Shown one piece after another: positions 8,786-17,261 of a stretch of DNA of 64,000 bases (position 1 is the first letter of the stretch; each line of letters starts with the position of its first letter). This DNA is from DATJPR01 sp963843525. GTDB lineage: Bacteria; Bacteroidota; Ignavibacteria; UBA10030; UBA6906. Both the position numbers and the translations under genes were made by a program. Where the stretch lies: NCBI GenBank assembly GCA_963843525.1, contig CAWJKM010000005.1, positions 434,001-498,000 on the forward strand, written 5' to 3'. The notes beneath the pieces were generated by a model, which was not told the origin of the DNA, did no database searches, and saw nothing but the letters and a program-made list of their open reading frames with translations.

Positions 8786-8814
8786 AATATAGCGAAAGAT
8801 CGGGGGAATGTCAA
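8786..8814 (-). promoter_or_regulatory. Strong predicted promoter of the M23-bactofilin-ATP synthase operon
   Basis: On the minus strand a perfect TTGACA (8814-8809) and TATATT (8791-8786) lie exactly 17 bp apart. The expected start near 8779 leaves a 20-nt leader with GGAAGG before the ATG at 8759. Downstream genes through atpG are tightly packed, so this is the likely main promoter for the ATP synthase subunits as well. Confidence 0.7.
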
Positions 8815-8839
8815 CGCGGAAGGGCGATAAGTTCTTTAC

Positions 8840-9973
8840 TTACTTGGAGTTGAGGGAAGCGAGCTGCGCATCGATTGTCTGGAGAATCCGGGTTTTGTAC
8901 ACATCTTTGTCGAAATTGACCACCGCGCCGCGGATCGCAAATGGATCGAAATTCATGGTGGTCAGGTGTGCAATGGCCTCCACCAGTGAATCCCGTGTTT
9001 GTTCCTGGAATAGCACTCCCGTTGCGGGCCCCGGTCCTTCCCGCACGGTTTCGAGGGCACCCCCGCGGGCGAACGCGATGACCGGTTTCCCATGGGCCAT
9101 CGCCTCCACGGGAACAATCCCGAAATCCTCCTCCCCCGGAAAAATCACTGCGGTACAACCCGACAGAAGTCGCCGGACCTCTTCATCCGGGACCCATCCA
9201 CGGAATTCAACGGTCGGACCGGCCATTTTCCGCAGTGCCGGCATCTCCGGGCCCGTACCAACGATGACGAGTTTCTTCCGAAGACTGTTGAAGGCTTCGA
9301 TCGCGAGGTCAACCCGCTTATACGGAACCATCGCGGTCACCATCAGGAAATACCCGTCGTCCGAAAGGGAGACCTTCGCTCCGGCAACATTGACGGGAGG
9401 ATAGATCACCTCGGCGTCGCGGTGATAGATCGATCGTATCCGCTCGCGGACGTTCATGGAATTCGCGATGTACAGTTGGGGGCGCACCGCGGTCCGTACG
9501 TCCCACGCCCTCAGGCGACCCACCGCAGCCCCCATGGCCAAACGCGTGACCAGGCTTGCCCGACCCGGGCCGAAATACTCTTCATACTGATTCCAGATGT
9601 AGCGCATCGGGGTATGACAATAACAGACATGCAGGGCATCCGTCGGCGTGCGGACCCCCTTCGCGACACAATGGCTGGAACTTATCACCAGGTCGAATCC
9701 GGAGAGGTCAAATCGTTCGATCGCAAGCGGAAAGAGCGGAAGGTAGTTCCGGTATCGCTCCCGGGAAAACGGGAGGGACTGAATGAAGGAGGTATGGATC
9801 GTGTGGCGCTCAATGGCTGGCGAGACGGAACCGGGGTGATGGAGGAGCGTGAAGATCGGAGCGTCGGGAAAGAGTTCGCACAGTGCCTCAAGGCACTTCT
9901 CGCCGCCCCGCATCCCCGTGAGCCAATCGTGGACAAGGGCAATGCGAAGATTGCCGTGGCCGGTGCTCGTCAT
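8840..9973 (-). CDS. GT4 family glycosyltransferase
   Basis: GT-B fold glycosyltransferase of 377 residues. The N-terminal domain starts IALVHDWLTGMRGGEKCLEA, with the Gly-rich loop typical of GT4. The C-terminal half has VTAMVPYKRVDLAIEAFNSL, then LVIVGTGPEMPALRKM and the nucleotide-sugar binding motif EDFGIVPVEAMAHGKPVIA (E-x7-E). HTPMRYIW is a further GT4 feature. It probably transfers a sugar onto a lipid-linked or surface glycan at the cytoplasmic face; donor and acceptor cannot be read from the sequence. It lies 80 bp beyond the M23 gene start and 61 bp after an SDR gene, all on the minus strand. Confidence 0.9.
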   Translation of the reverse strand: MTSTGHGNLRIALVHDWLTGMRGGEKCLEALCELFPDAPIFTLLHHPGSVSPAIERHTIHTSFIQSLPFSRERYRNYLPLFPLAIERFDLSGFDLVISSSHCVAKGVRTPTDALHVCYCHTPMRYIWNQYEEYFGPGRASLVTRLAMGAAVGRLRAWDVRTAVRPQLYIANSMNVRERIRSIYHRDAEVIYPPVNVAGAKVSLSDDGYFLMVTAMVPYKRVDLAIEAFNSLRKKLVIVGTGPEMPALRKMAGPTVEFRGWVPDEEVRRLLSGCTAVIFPGEEDFGIVPVEAMAHGKPVIAFARGGALETVREGPGPATGVLFQEQTRDSLVEAIAHLTTMNFDPFAIRGAVVNFDKDVYKTRILQTIDAQLASLNSK

Positions 9974-10034
9974 GCGTCCAAGCTATGAAGAAGGTCCGGG
10001 AGATGCAAGAACCGGCGGGCGACGAAGGAGACGC

Positions 10035-10919
10035 TCAATCCATGGTCGGGGATTTCCCGCGGACTTTTTCGTACACCTCTCGTTCTCCCTCAACGATGGG
10101 GGCCTGGAGGTTCTCCGCTTTTTCCCTGTCGAGTGCCGCCAGTTCGGCAAATTCCCGCGAGCCTGCATGCGTATAGACCTCGGGACTCGGCTGGAGCATG
10201 CACTGACGGATCGCCACGGCGACGCGTTCCGGGGATATGACGCCTTCGATATTCGGTAACGGGACTCCCCGTTGAGCCACGATCCGTTTGATGATCGGGC
10301 CTGACTCTGCAAAGAGGGGGAGCATCGACGACCCTTCGGTCACACTCGCCCAATCGGTTTTTACGCTGGCCGGGCAAACCACGGAGGCATGGAGGGGAGT
10401 ACCGATCAGCTCCATGCGGAGAGCATAAGTAAAACCGACGGCTGCATGTTTCGCCGCTACGTACGCGCTGTTGAAGGGGAATCCGAGTTTGCCCGCCATG
10501 CTCGCGACGGTGATGATGTGTCCGTTTCCCTGCGCCTTCATCGCGCGGAGCGCAGGGCGCGAAGTATACCAGAGTGCAAAGACATTGACGGCAAACATGC
10601 TCTTGATGACTTCGTCGTCGGTATCTTCAACGCTGGCCATGTGTCCCCTGCCCGCATTGTTGACGAGAACGTCGATGCGTCCGAATTTCTTCACGGATGC
10701 CGCGATGAGGTTTTCCGCCTGCCGGGGATCGGTCACATCCGTCGGCACTGCCAGCACTCGCTCCCCCCGGGGATCGATTTCCGACGCAATGCGCGCTATC
10801 GCGTCGCCGCGCCGCGCCCCCAGCACAAGTCGAGCGCCGTCGTTCCCAAGAAGCCGGGCAAGCGCTTCGCCGATACCCGATGACGCTCCGGTGATTACCA
10901 CAACCTGATTCTCTCTCAT
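10035..10919 (-). CDS. SDR family NAD(P)-dependent oxidoreductase
   Basis: Classical short-chain dehydrogenase/reductase of 294 residues. The Rossmann motif is VITGASSGIGEALARLLG (TGxxxGxG), followed by NNAG at about residue 90 and the catalytic triad Ser (TVASMAG), Tyr and Lys (YVAAK). The C-terminal region is somewhat extended. The substrate cannot be predicted; the sequence resembles general SDRs of the YqjQ/DltE type. Its ATG overlaps the TGA of the upstream MBL-fold gene (ATGA), so the two are very likely translated together. Confidence 0.88.
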   Translation of the reverse strand: MRENQVVVITGASSGIGEALARLLGNDGARLVLGARRGDAIARIASEIDPRGERVLAVPTDVTDPRQAENLIAASVKKFGRIDVLVNNAGRGHMASVEDTDDEVIKSMFAVNVFALWYTSRPALRAMKAQGNGHIITVASMAGKLGFPFNSAYVAAKHAAVGFTYALRMELIGTPLHASVVCPASVKTDWASVTEGSSMLPLFAESGPIIKRIVAQRGVPLPNIEGVISPERVAVAIRQCMLQPSPEVYTHAGSREFAELAALDREKAENLQAPIVEGEREVYEKVRGKSPTMD

Positions 10920-11899
10920 GATCCAGTCATTTGTCGGGGAATTCCATCGGCACTCCAGGTCTGGCCGACGGTGTCAAGCGCGACGTCGATGCCGGCATCC
11001 TTTGCAGCCGCCCGGAGCCGCTGGATGGGCTCCCTGCGCGGCTCGTCGCTCTGAATAAACGTATTCCAATGAATCGGAAAAATCGTCCGCGCATTCATCT
11101 GGCGGGCCATTGCAACGGCCTGCTCGGGGTTCGCATGATTGCGTATCCATGGATCATACGCGCCAATGGGCATCATCGCCATTTCGATGTCAATATTTCT
11201 CCTCCCGAGAGGACGGAAGAGTTCGTGGTAGGAAGTGTCTCCCCCGAAGAGAACATGGCGATCATTTTTGGAAATCAAATACGCATTGTAACTCCTCCCG
11301 TCCTTGAATCCGCGCGACCGATCCTCTTCCCAGGGAAACCGCCAACCGAAATGCCGGACTTCGAACGCTTCGATACGCAAGCCTGCGACGGAGGCCCATT
11401 GGCCCCAGTCCAGTTCGTAGATCGTGTTGTACTCAAGTCCCCCGATCACGTCTGTGGTATTTTTCGCCATGACCACAGGTGTCCGCGGGTCGAATTGTTT
11501 GAGTGACGGAAGATCGAGATGATCCATGTGTGCATGGGAGAGCACAATGACGTCGACGCGGGGGATCTGCCCGGGCGACAGCGCAGGAGCAACGAGCCGT
11601 TTTGGCCCGAGCGTGAAAAGTCCGGCGAATGTGAATCCGATCCTCGAAGAAAACACCGGATCGGTGATCAACCACGTGCCCAGGAAATTCATCAGGACGG
11701 TGGAATGTCCGATCCAGGCCGCGGTGATCGTTTCGTCGCTCCATGTCGAGGGATCGGGAGTCAACGGGGCAGGCTCCGTCTCTTCACTGTTGAACATCAG
11801 TTCCCACCGCGAGCGCCGTTCACGCCCGTCGGCCAGAGCTGTCCGCCCCAGGACCAGCATACTTCCCAGTGTCGCAAGTACAGAACGTCGTGATGGCAT
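10916..11899 (-). CDS. MBL-fold metallohydrolase, NAPE-PLD/UlaG-like, exported
   Basis: Metallo-beta-lactamase fold hydrolase of 327 residues. It carries AAWIGHSTVLMNF, the metal-binding SHAHMDHLDLPSLKQF (HxHxDH), GGDTSYHE and the late His in IFPIHWNTF. This arrangement is that of the N-acyl-phosphatidylethanolamine phospholipase D/UlaG-like group, so phospholipid or lactone hydrolysis is possible but unproven. The N-terminus MPSRRSVLATLGSMLVLGRT has twin arginines and a hydrophobic stretch, suggesting Tat or Sec export. It overlaps the following SDR gene by 4 nt. Confidence 0.85.
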   Translation of the reverse strand: MPSRRSVLATLGSMLVLGRTALADGRERRSRWELMFNSEETEPAPLTPDPSTWSDETITAAWIGHSTVLMNFLGTWLITDPVFSSRIGFTFAGLFTLGPKRLVAPALSPGQIPRVDVIVLSHAHMDHLDLPSLKQFDPRTPVVMAKNTTDVIGGLEYNTIYELDWGQWASVAGLRIEAFEVRHFGWRFPWEEDRSRGFKDGRSYNAYLISKNDRHVLFGGDTSYHELFRPLGRRNIDIEMAMMPIGAYDPWIRNHANPEQAVAMARQMNARTIFPIHWNTFIQSDEPRREPIQRLRAAAKDAGIDVALDTVGQTWSADGIPRQMTGS

Positions 11900-11985
11900 A
11901 TCCTATCCGTGCGCAGTTGTCGTTGTATTTCCAACATCACCGGAAGGGTGGAAATTCCTCCGGCGCAGAAATTGCATTCTCCGTG

Positions 11986-13233
11986 TCAGATTCCCTGCTG
12001 ACGCCGGACGAAGTGCGCCGCGGCGGCGGCGCCGGTTGAGAATGCAGCCTGCAGATTGTACCCCCCGATCGGCCCGTCGATATCGAGAACCTCGCCCGCG
12101 AAGTAGAGTCGGGGGACTTTGCGCGACTCCATGGTGTGCGGGTTGATTTCGTCCAGCGCAACACCCCCCGCAGTCACTTCGCCGCGTTCTATTTCCACAG
12201 TTTCGACCCGGCCGATCGTCCACTCTTTTAAGAGGCGCACCACCGCCTTCCGCTGTGCTCCGGTAAGGATGTATCCCCGCGTCTCCGGGGGAACGCCTGC
12301 CCTGGCGAGGAGGTCCGGCACAATTCTATTGGGCATGAGATCGAGCAGTTGTGATTGAATGATCTTTCCCCGGTTTCTCCCGATTCGCTGCTGCAGGAGC
12401 GCATCGGTTTCAGGAAAGTCCTTTCCGGGCAGAAAGTCCCACACGAGAGACGCCTCGCGGTACTGTGATGCTGCGTTGCTGCAGTCAAGCGCCGCCGGGC
12501 CCGAGATCCCTTCGTGCGTGAACAGGAGATCGCCGGCGGCCTGATGAATCTTCCGGTTGCTCATGAAGACCGAAAGCACTCCGTTCCGAAGAGCAATCCC
12601 CCGCCACGACGCCGGAAGGGCCGGGGTGACCTTGATTGGCGCAAGAGCGGGTTTCAGCGGCACAACAGTATGCCCCACTTCTTTTGCCCAGGAGAAGCCA
12701 TCGCCGGTCGTTCCGGTCCTGGAATACGATACGCCGCCCGTGGCGATCATCACCGCCGCTGCAGGAATCGATACACCTTCCACGAGCACTCCCGTGACCC
12801 CGCCGGCATTGACCTGCACCCCGTCCACGCGGGTATTCAGACGGACCGTCCCGCCATGACGTTGCACGGCTCGAAGGAAGGCCTGAACGACATCCTCCGC
12901 GCGCTCGCTCTGCGGGAACACCCTTCCATTCTCCCGTGCAACGGTGGACACGCCTTCGTCGTTCAGAAACTGCCGGAGCATATCGCTTGAATATGCATAG
13001 AGTGCAGGTTTCAGAAACCGCCGCTGACGGAGGGGGAACGCGGCCAGGATCTCCGCGGGAGATCCGCAGTGGGTGACGTTGCACTTCCCGCCCCCGGAAA
13101 TGAGAAGCTTGATTCCCGCTTTCCTGTTTCGTTCCAGGACAACAACATTGACCCCGCGCGACGATGCGATCGAGGCGGCAAGGAGGCCGGAGCCACCGGC
13201 TCCGATGATGATAAAGGGTAGAGGATCGGACAT
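11986..13233 (-). CDS. HI0933/YhiN family NAD(P)/FAD-dependent oxidoreductase
   Basis: Flavoprotein of 415 residues. It opens with the FAD-binding IIIGAGGSGLLAASIASSRG and VVVLERNRKAGIKLLISGGG, the latter containing the KxxxSGGGRCN-like motif (here KLLISGGGKCNVTH) that marks the HI0933/aminoacetone-oxidase-like family. A second glycine-rich stretch, IATGGVSYSRTGTTGDGFSW, and the C-terminal FAGEVLDIDGPIGGYNLQAA (FAD contact) are intact. The cellular role of this widespread family is not established. It is transcribed away from the TPR-like gene at 13398. Confidence 0.9.
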   Translation of the reverse strand: MSDPLPFIIIGAGGSGLLAASIASSRGVNVVVLERNRKAGIKLLISGGGKCNVTHCGSPAEILAAFPLRQRRFLKPALYAYSSDMLRQFLNDEGVSTVARENGRVFPQSERAEDVVQAFLRAVQRHGGTVRLNTRVDGVQVNAGGVTGVLVEGVSIPAAAVMIATGGVSYSRTGTTGDGFSWAKEVGHTVVPLKPALAPIKVTPALPASWRGIALRNGVLSVFMSNRKIHQAAGDLLFTHEGISGPAALDCSNAASQYREASLVWDFLPGKDFPETDALLQQRIGRNRGKIIQSQLLDLMPNRIVPDLLARAGVPPETRGYILTGAQRKAVVRLLKEWTIGRVETVEIERGEVTAGGVALDEINPHTMESRKVPRLYFAGEVLDIDGPIGGYNLQAAFSTGAAAAAHFVRRQQGI

Positions 13234-13344
13234 GCGCTCATGCAGTATACGAAATGTGAGAATTGAACACCATCGGCTCCAGTGTCACGCATGACTGTTC
13301 CTGGGTGACACCACATTAAATTTTCTGTCCATGCCTCCAGCATC

Positions 13345-13373
13345 TTGCGTCTCGCCATTGACACGACTATATT
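13345..13373 (+). promoter_or_regulatory. Predicted promoter of the TPR-like gene
   Basis: TTGCGT (13345-13350) and TATATT (13368-13373) are 17 bp apart. Transcription from about 13380 would leave an 18-nt leader before the ATG at 13398. A perfect TTGACA at 13358 also exists but has only a poor -10 (TGATTT) at the right distance. Confidence 0.45.
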
Positions 13374-13397
13374 TCTCCTGTGATTTATGGGGGGCCT

Positions 13398-14162
13398 ATG
13401 CGATCGACTGGAGTATCACGAAGTGTAAGCGAGATCATCCGGAAGGCAGAAAAGCAAATCGCCGGCGGCAAGCTGTCGAGTGCGAAACAACTTCTGGAGG
13501 ACGCACAGAAGAACGACCCGAACAATGAATACATCAACGCGATTCTTGAACGGGTAATGCTATTGGGCTTGCGAGATGAGGATGCGTCCATGCCGGCTGC
13601 CGAAGCTCCGAAGGATACCTCCACGGAGCCGGTAACAAAGACGGATCCGGAAGTCCAACCGGCGGAAGATGTACAGAGCCAGGTCAAGCAACTGACATCG
13701 ATTGCGCGCGATCTCTATGAGCGAGGATCGGTCGAGACCGCGTTCGAGTCCCTGATGAATGCCTATATGCTCGACCCGTTGAGCAGGGATGTCGCGCAGG
13801 CGGAGACCTTGATCGTGCCGGCGTTCGAGATGATGAAGAAACGCGGAACGATCACCGTCCAGCAGACCGGTATCGCTCCGACCACCGCGCAGATTCTACA
13901 GCAGAGCATTGCGGGAAACGGATCGGAGGGACAGCCGTCCGCCCCGCCGAGCCGACTGGACCAACTGAAGCAGCAAAAAGAGCAGGAACGGCTCGTGCGG
14001 GAGCGCGCCATGTGGCGCAAGGCGTCGGAGGCACCCAAGCTGGCAGAGGCGGAAGATGGAACCACCGCTTCCGCATCGGACCCGCAGATGGTCCCCCCCT
14101 CGCCGGCAAAGCATAAAGAAAGGCTGCTTTCCAAGCTCTGGGCCGGAAAACGACTGGAGTAG
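13398..14162 (+). CDS. Hypothetical protein with an N-terminal TPR-like repeat
   Basis: A 254-residue soluble protein without a recognised family. Near the N-terminus, AEKQIAGGKLSSAKQLLEDA followed by QKNDPNNEYINAILERV looks like a tetratricopeptide unit, and ARDLYERGSVETAFESLMNA with YMLDPLSRDV is a second one. The C-terminal third is charged and low in complexity (LKQQKEQERLVRERAMWRKA), ending LSKLWAGKRLE. There is no signal peptide or membrane segment. The start is set at ATG 13398; an in-frame GTG at 13380 coincides with the predicted transcript start. A strong terminator follows the gene, so it appears to be monocistronic. Confidence 0.7.
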   Translation: MRSTGVSRSVSEIIRKAEKQIAGGKLSSAKQLLEDAQKNDPNNEYINAILERVMLLGLRDEDASMPAAEAPKDTSTEPVTKTDPEVQPAEDVQSQVKQLTSIARDLYERGSVETAFESLMNAYMLDPLSRDVAQAETLIVPAFEMMKKRGTITVQQTGIAPTTAQILQQSIAGNGSEGQPSAPPSRLDQLKQQKEQERLVRERAMWRKASEAPKLAEAEDGTTASASDPQMVPPSPAKHKERLLSKLWAGKRLE

Positions 14163-14208
14163 CAGCGGCGCAACGCAACAGTCCTGCACCAAAGTACGTA
14201 TTGGACTT

Positions 14209-14236
14209 GAGGCGGCTTTGCCGCCTCATTCTTTTA
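14209..14236 (+). terminator. Rho-independent terminator after the TPR-like gene
   Basis: GAGGCGG and CCGCCTC form a perfect 7-bp GC-rich stem with a 5-nt loop (CTTTG), followed by ATTCTTTTATT. It lies between the TPR-like gene and the DUF5686 gene. Confidence 0.85.
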
Positions 14237-14264
14237 TTACCCCCCCACAACTTAATTCGATCCG

Positions 14265-16592
14265 ATGCTCCGTTTCCGCTGGACGCCGGTCTTCGGGCTC
14301 GTCCTCCTGCTGGGCACACCTGTGGTTGCCCAGAACCTCTCCGTCACCATCCGCGGAATAGTCCGGGATTCGGTCACGGGTGAACGCCTGGGTGCCGCAA
14401 CTGTACGTCTCCTCGGGACCTCCCGGGGAACAATTGCCAACACGGAAGGGATGTTTGCCCTCGATGTCCCCCCCGGGAAATCTGTTCTAGTCGTCAGTTC
14501 CCTCGCCTATTCCCCGGACACACTCGCCGTTACCGGCGACACCGCCGGACCGTTGGATGTCCTGCTGAGCCCATCGGCCATCGTGCTTCCGGAAGTAGTC
14601 GTGTCGTCGGAAGATCCCGCCGTGGAGATCATCCGGCGCGCGATCGCCCGGAAGCATCAGTGGATCGATCGATTGATGTCGTACAGCATGGAAGCGTTCA
14701 CCCGGCAAATTCTTTTCCGGGACTCGTCCATCGCGAGCATTACCGAATCGATGACGCGGGGCTACTGGAGATCCGGAGACACACTGCGCGAAGTCATTGT
14801 TCAGCGCAGGCAGACGCGGAATGTCAAGGAGTCATTCAACTTTGCCGCGGTCGGGGTTATCCTCAACTTCAACGAGGACCATGTTCATTTTGTCGGATAC
14901 GACTTCATCGGGCCGACCGCGGACGATGCGCTGGAGTATTATGACTACCGGTTGCTGCGGACACGCGTGAGCCATGGCCGGGAAGTCTTCGATATCGCCA
15001 TGCGCCCACGTGTGCGCACCCATCCGTTGTTTCGCGGGACTGTTTCAATTGCGGGAGATACCTACGCGCTGGTCGGAGTCGATGTCGAACCGAATGAAGC
15101 TTTCGGCTTGCCATTCGTCCGGGAGTTCTCGATCCGCTATCAGCAGCAATTCGGGTTGTTCGACTCCACTTTCTGGATGCCCGTCGACATTCGCATTCAG
15201 GCGCATGTCATTGTGGGGATACCCGGCATTTCCCTTCCAGCCATCGGATTCGAGCAAACCTCTTCGATCTCTTCGTACGCAATAAACGTGCCCCTCCCCG
15301 ACAGTATCTTTCACAAGTCCCGGATTTCGGTGGACTCGCTTGCTACCCGCCCCGATTCCACCGCGTGGGAGTCACACGCAACGATTCCCATGACGCCGGA
15401 GGAGCAGCAGGCGTATCAGACCCTCGATAGTTCCAAGACCCTCGAAATGCAGTTTCGTCCCGGCGGTCTTGTCGCCACACTCTCCGCCGGTGAAGGAGCA
15501 GGCTGGTCGATCCTCTCGCATCTGGATCTTGCGTTTAACCGTGTCGAAGGGGGACATGCCGGGTTGAATGGGAAACTCGATTCCTTATCGCCGTACATCG
15601 AGCCGGAAGGCAGGTTTGCATACGGCTTCGCGGTGAAGAAGAGCAGCTGGGAAATCGGCACCACAATTTTCACGGACCGGGAGCATCAGTTCGGGATCGG
15701 CGGAAGCATCTACCGCCGGTATGATTGTACACCCGGCTGGCAGAAGTACGATCCGTTGTTCAATGCCATCGTCGCGCTGTTCGCAAAGGAAGATGTCTAC
15801 GATTATTATCGCGCGGAAGGGTGGAGTGCAAATTCCTCATTCACGCCTTCGCCGTTTCTCAATCTTCGCGTGACCTACACGAACGAAGATGAGACCCCGG
15901 CGCCCAAGGTTACTAACTACAGTTTTCTGTATCACGATCGGCCGTTCCGTGACAATCCCCCGGCAGATCCGGGGAGAATGAGGAGCATGCGTTTGGACTT
16001 CCGATTGGGGCGTGAGGCACTGCCGATCGATCTGATCACGTATGACGGCCTGGGCGTCTCCATCGAGCACTCCAGCCCGTCTCTCCTGGGGAGCGATTAC
16101 AACTTCACCCAGTACAATGCGTACGGAACTTTTTCGATTGTGACGTTCGGAAGGAGTTTTCTATTCAAGCCACAGCTGCGTGTCCGCGCGTCTGCCGGAA
16201 CGACGACGGGCACGGTGCCGAGACAGCGGTATTTCAGCGTGGAGACCGGTGCAGCGGGGACGTCGTCATTCGGTGCAATGCACTCGATGGGTCTCAAGGA
16301 GTTCCGGGGAACTTCGTATGCCGCGCTCGAAGTCGAGCACAATTTCCGGAGCCTGCCGTTCCTGCTTCTTGGAATCCCATCGTCATTGCGATTTAATCTC
16401 GAGTTTCTTCTGCATGCGGGTATGGCGAACTCCTGGGGACAGGGGGATTTCCCGCACCACAGCGATGGGTGGTACTACGAAGCGGGATTTGGCTTGAGCA
16501 GGATACTCGATCTCTTTCGCATGGACTTCACCTGGCGACTCAGCGCACCCGGAGGGTTTGCGGTCTCCATCGGAGTCGCGAACCTCTTCTGA
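14265..16592 (+). CDS. DUF5686/carboxypeptidase-regulatory-like outer-membrane protein
   Basis: A 775-residue envelope protein. A signal peptide (FGLVLLLGTPVVAQ) precedes a carboxypeptidase regulatory-like beta-sandwich (about residues 28-105: VTIRGIVRDSVTGERLGAAT, then LGTSRGTIANTEGMFAL). A long region follows with the DUF5686 pattern (EIIRRAIARKHQWIDRLMSY). The C-terminal half alternates aromatic and polar residues and ends in Phe (VANLF), as expected of an outer-membrane barrel. Members are common in Bacteroidota and their function is unknown; they resemble TonB-dependent receptor accessory proteins in layout. It stands alone between a terminator and a convergent pseudouridine synthase gene. 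Confidence 0.85.
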   Translation: MLRFRWTPVFGLVLLLGTPVVAQNLSVTIRGIVRDSVTGERLGAATVRLLGTSRGTIANTEGMFALDVPPGKSVLVVSSLAYSPDTLAVTGDTAGPLDVLLSPSAIVLPEVVVSSEDPAVEIIRRAIARKHQWIDRLMSYSMEAFTRQILFRDSSIASITESMTRGYWRSGDTLREVIVQRRQTRNVKESFNFAAVGVILNFNEDHVHFVGYDFIGPTADDALEYYDYRLLRTRVSHGREVFDIAMRPRVRTHPLFRGTVSIAGDTYALVGVDVEPNEAFGLPFVREFSIRYQQQFGLFDSTFWMPVDIRIQAHVIVGIPGISLPAIGFEQTSSISSYAINVPLPDSIFHKSRISVDSLATRPDSTAWESHATIPMTPEEQQAYQTLDSSKTLEMQFRPGGLVATLSAGEGAGWSILSHLDLAFNRVEGGHAGLNGKLDSLSPYIEPEGRFAYGFAVKKSSWEIGTTIFTDREHQFGIGGSIYRRYDCTPGWQKYDPLFNAIVALFAKEDVYDYYRAEGWSANSSFTPSPFLNLRVTYTNEDETPAPKVTNYSFLYHDRPFRDNPPADPGRMRSMRLDFRLGREALPIDLITYDGLGVSIEHSSPSLLGSDYNFTQYNAYGTFSIVTFGRSFLFKPQLRVRASAGTTTGTVPRQRYFSVETGAAGTSSFGAMHSMGLKEFRGTSYAALEVEHNFRSLPFLLLGIPSSLRFNLEFLLHAGMANSWGQGDFPHHSDGWYYEAGFGLSRILDLFRMDFTWRLSAPGGFAVSIGVANLF

Positions 16593-16618
16593 GAGTGGGG
16601 CGCCTCCCGGCGTATGCC

Positions 16619-17209
16619 CTATTTCTCCGCGGGTCCCACGGAGACGCTCTCCCCCGGCCGCAGAGTACCAAGCGAATACTCCCCCATTTTCACCCGCACA
16701 AGCCTCAGCGTCGGATGACCGACAGCCGCAGTCATTTTCCTTACCTGCCGGTTGCGCCCTTCGACCAGGGTAAGTGCAATCCACGCCGTCGGTACGTTCT
16801 TACGAAATCTGATCGGGACAGGACGCGGAGGGAGATCGGGTTCGGCGTCGAGAAGCCGAACCTCCGCCGGCAGGGTGATTCTCCCTTCGACCATGATTCC
16901 TTCACGAAGGCGTTGCAGTGCACTTTCCTCCGGCACCCGCTCAACCTGGACAAGATACGTGCGAGGGTGCTTGAGAGCGGGATCCGTGAGACGATGCTTG
17001 AGCGCATTGTCGTTCGTGAGGATCAACAGTCCTTCACTATCCCAATCGAGCCTGCCTACCGGATAGACATCCTTCGGGAACGGACCGAATTCCGCGAGAG
17101 ACCGATGCTCGCCCGCCGGCGTGAATTGGGAAACCACGCCGTAGGGTTTGGAGAAGAGGAACGTCCGGCGGCCTTCAGGCAGCACGTTCCGTAACTTCAC
17201 CGTTCGCAT
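16619..17209 (-). CDS. 23S rRNA pseudouridine synthase, RluE/RsuA family
   Basis: RNA pseudouridine synthase of 196 residues lacking the N-terminal S4 domain, the size of RluE (which modifies U2457 of 23S rRNA in E. coli). The catalytic motif is VGRLDWDSEGLLILTND with the nucleophilic Asp of GRLDxxSxG. LFSKPYGVVSQF and EGRNRQVRKMTAAVGHPTLR are the other two family signatures. The exact target uridine is inferred from length only. It is convergent with the DUF5686 gene and lies 52 bp after the TolC gene. Confidence 0.9.
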   Translation of the reverse strand: MRTVKLRNVLPEGRRTFLFSKPYGVVSQFTPAGEHRSLAEFGPFPKDVYPVGRLDWDSEGLLILTNDNALKHRLTDPALKHPRTYLVQVERVPEESALQRLREGIMVEGRITLPAEVRLLDAEPDLPPRPVPIRFRKNVPTAWIALTLVEGRNRQVRKMTAAVGHPTLRLVRVKMGEYSLGTLRPGESVSVGPAEK

Positions 17210-17261
17210 TGGCAGGTCCGTAAAGTCGCGATGGTCGCGAGCCCCGAACGATCTCCCCTGT

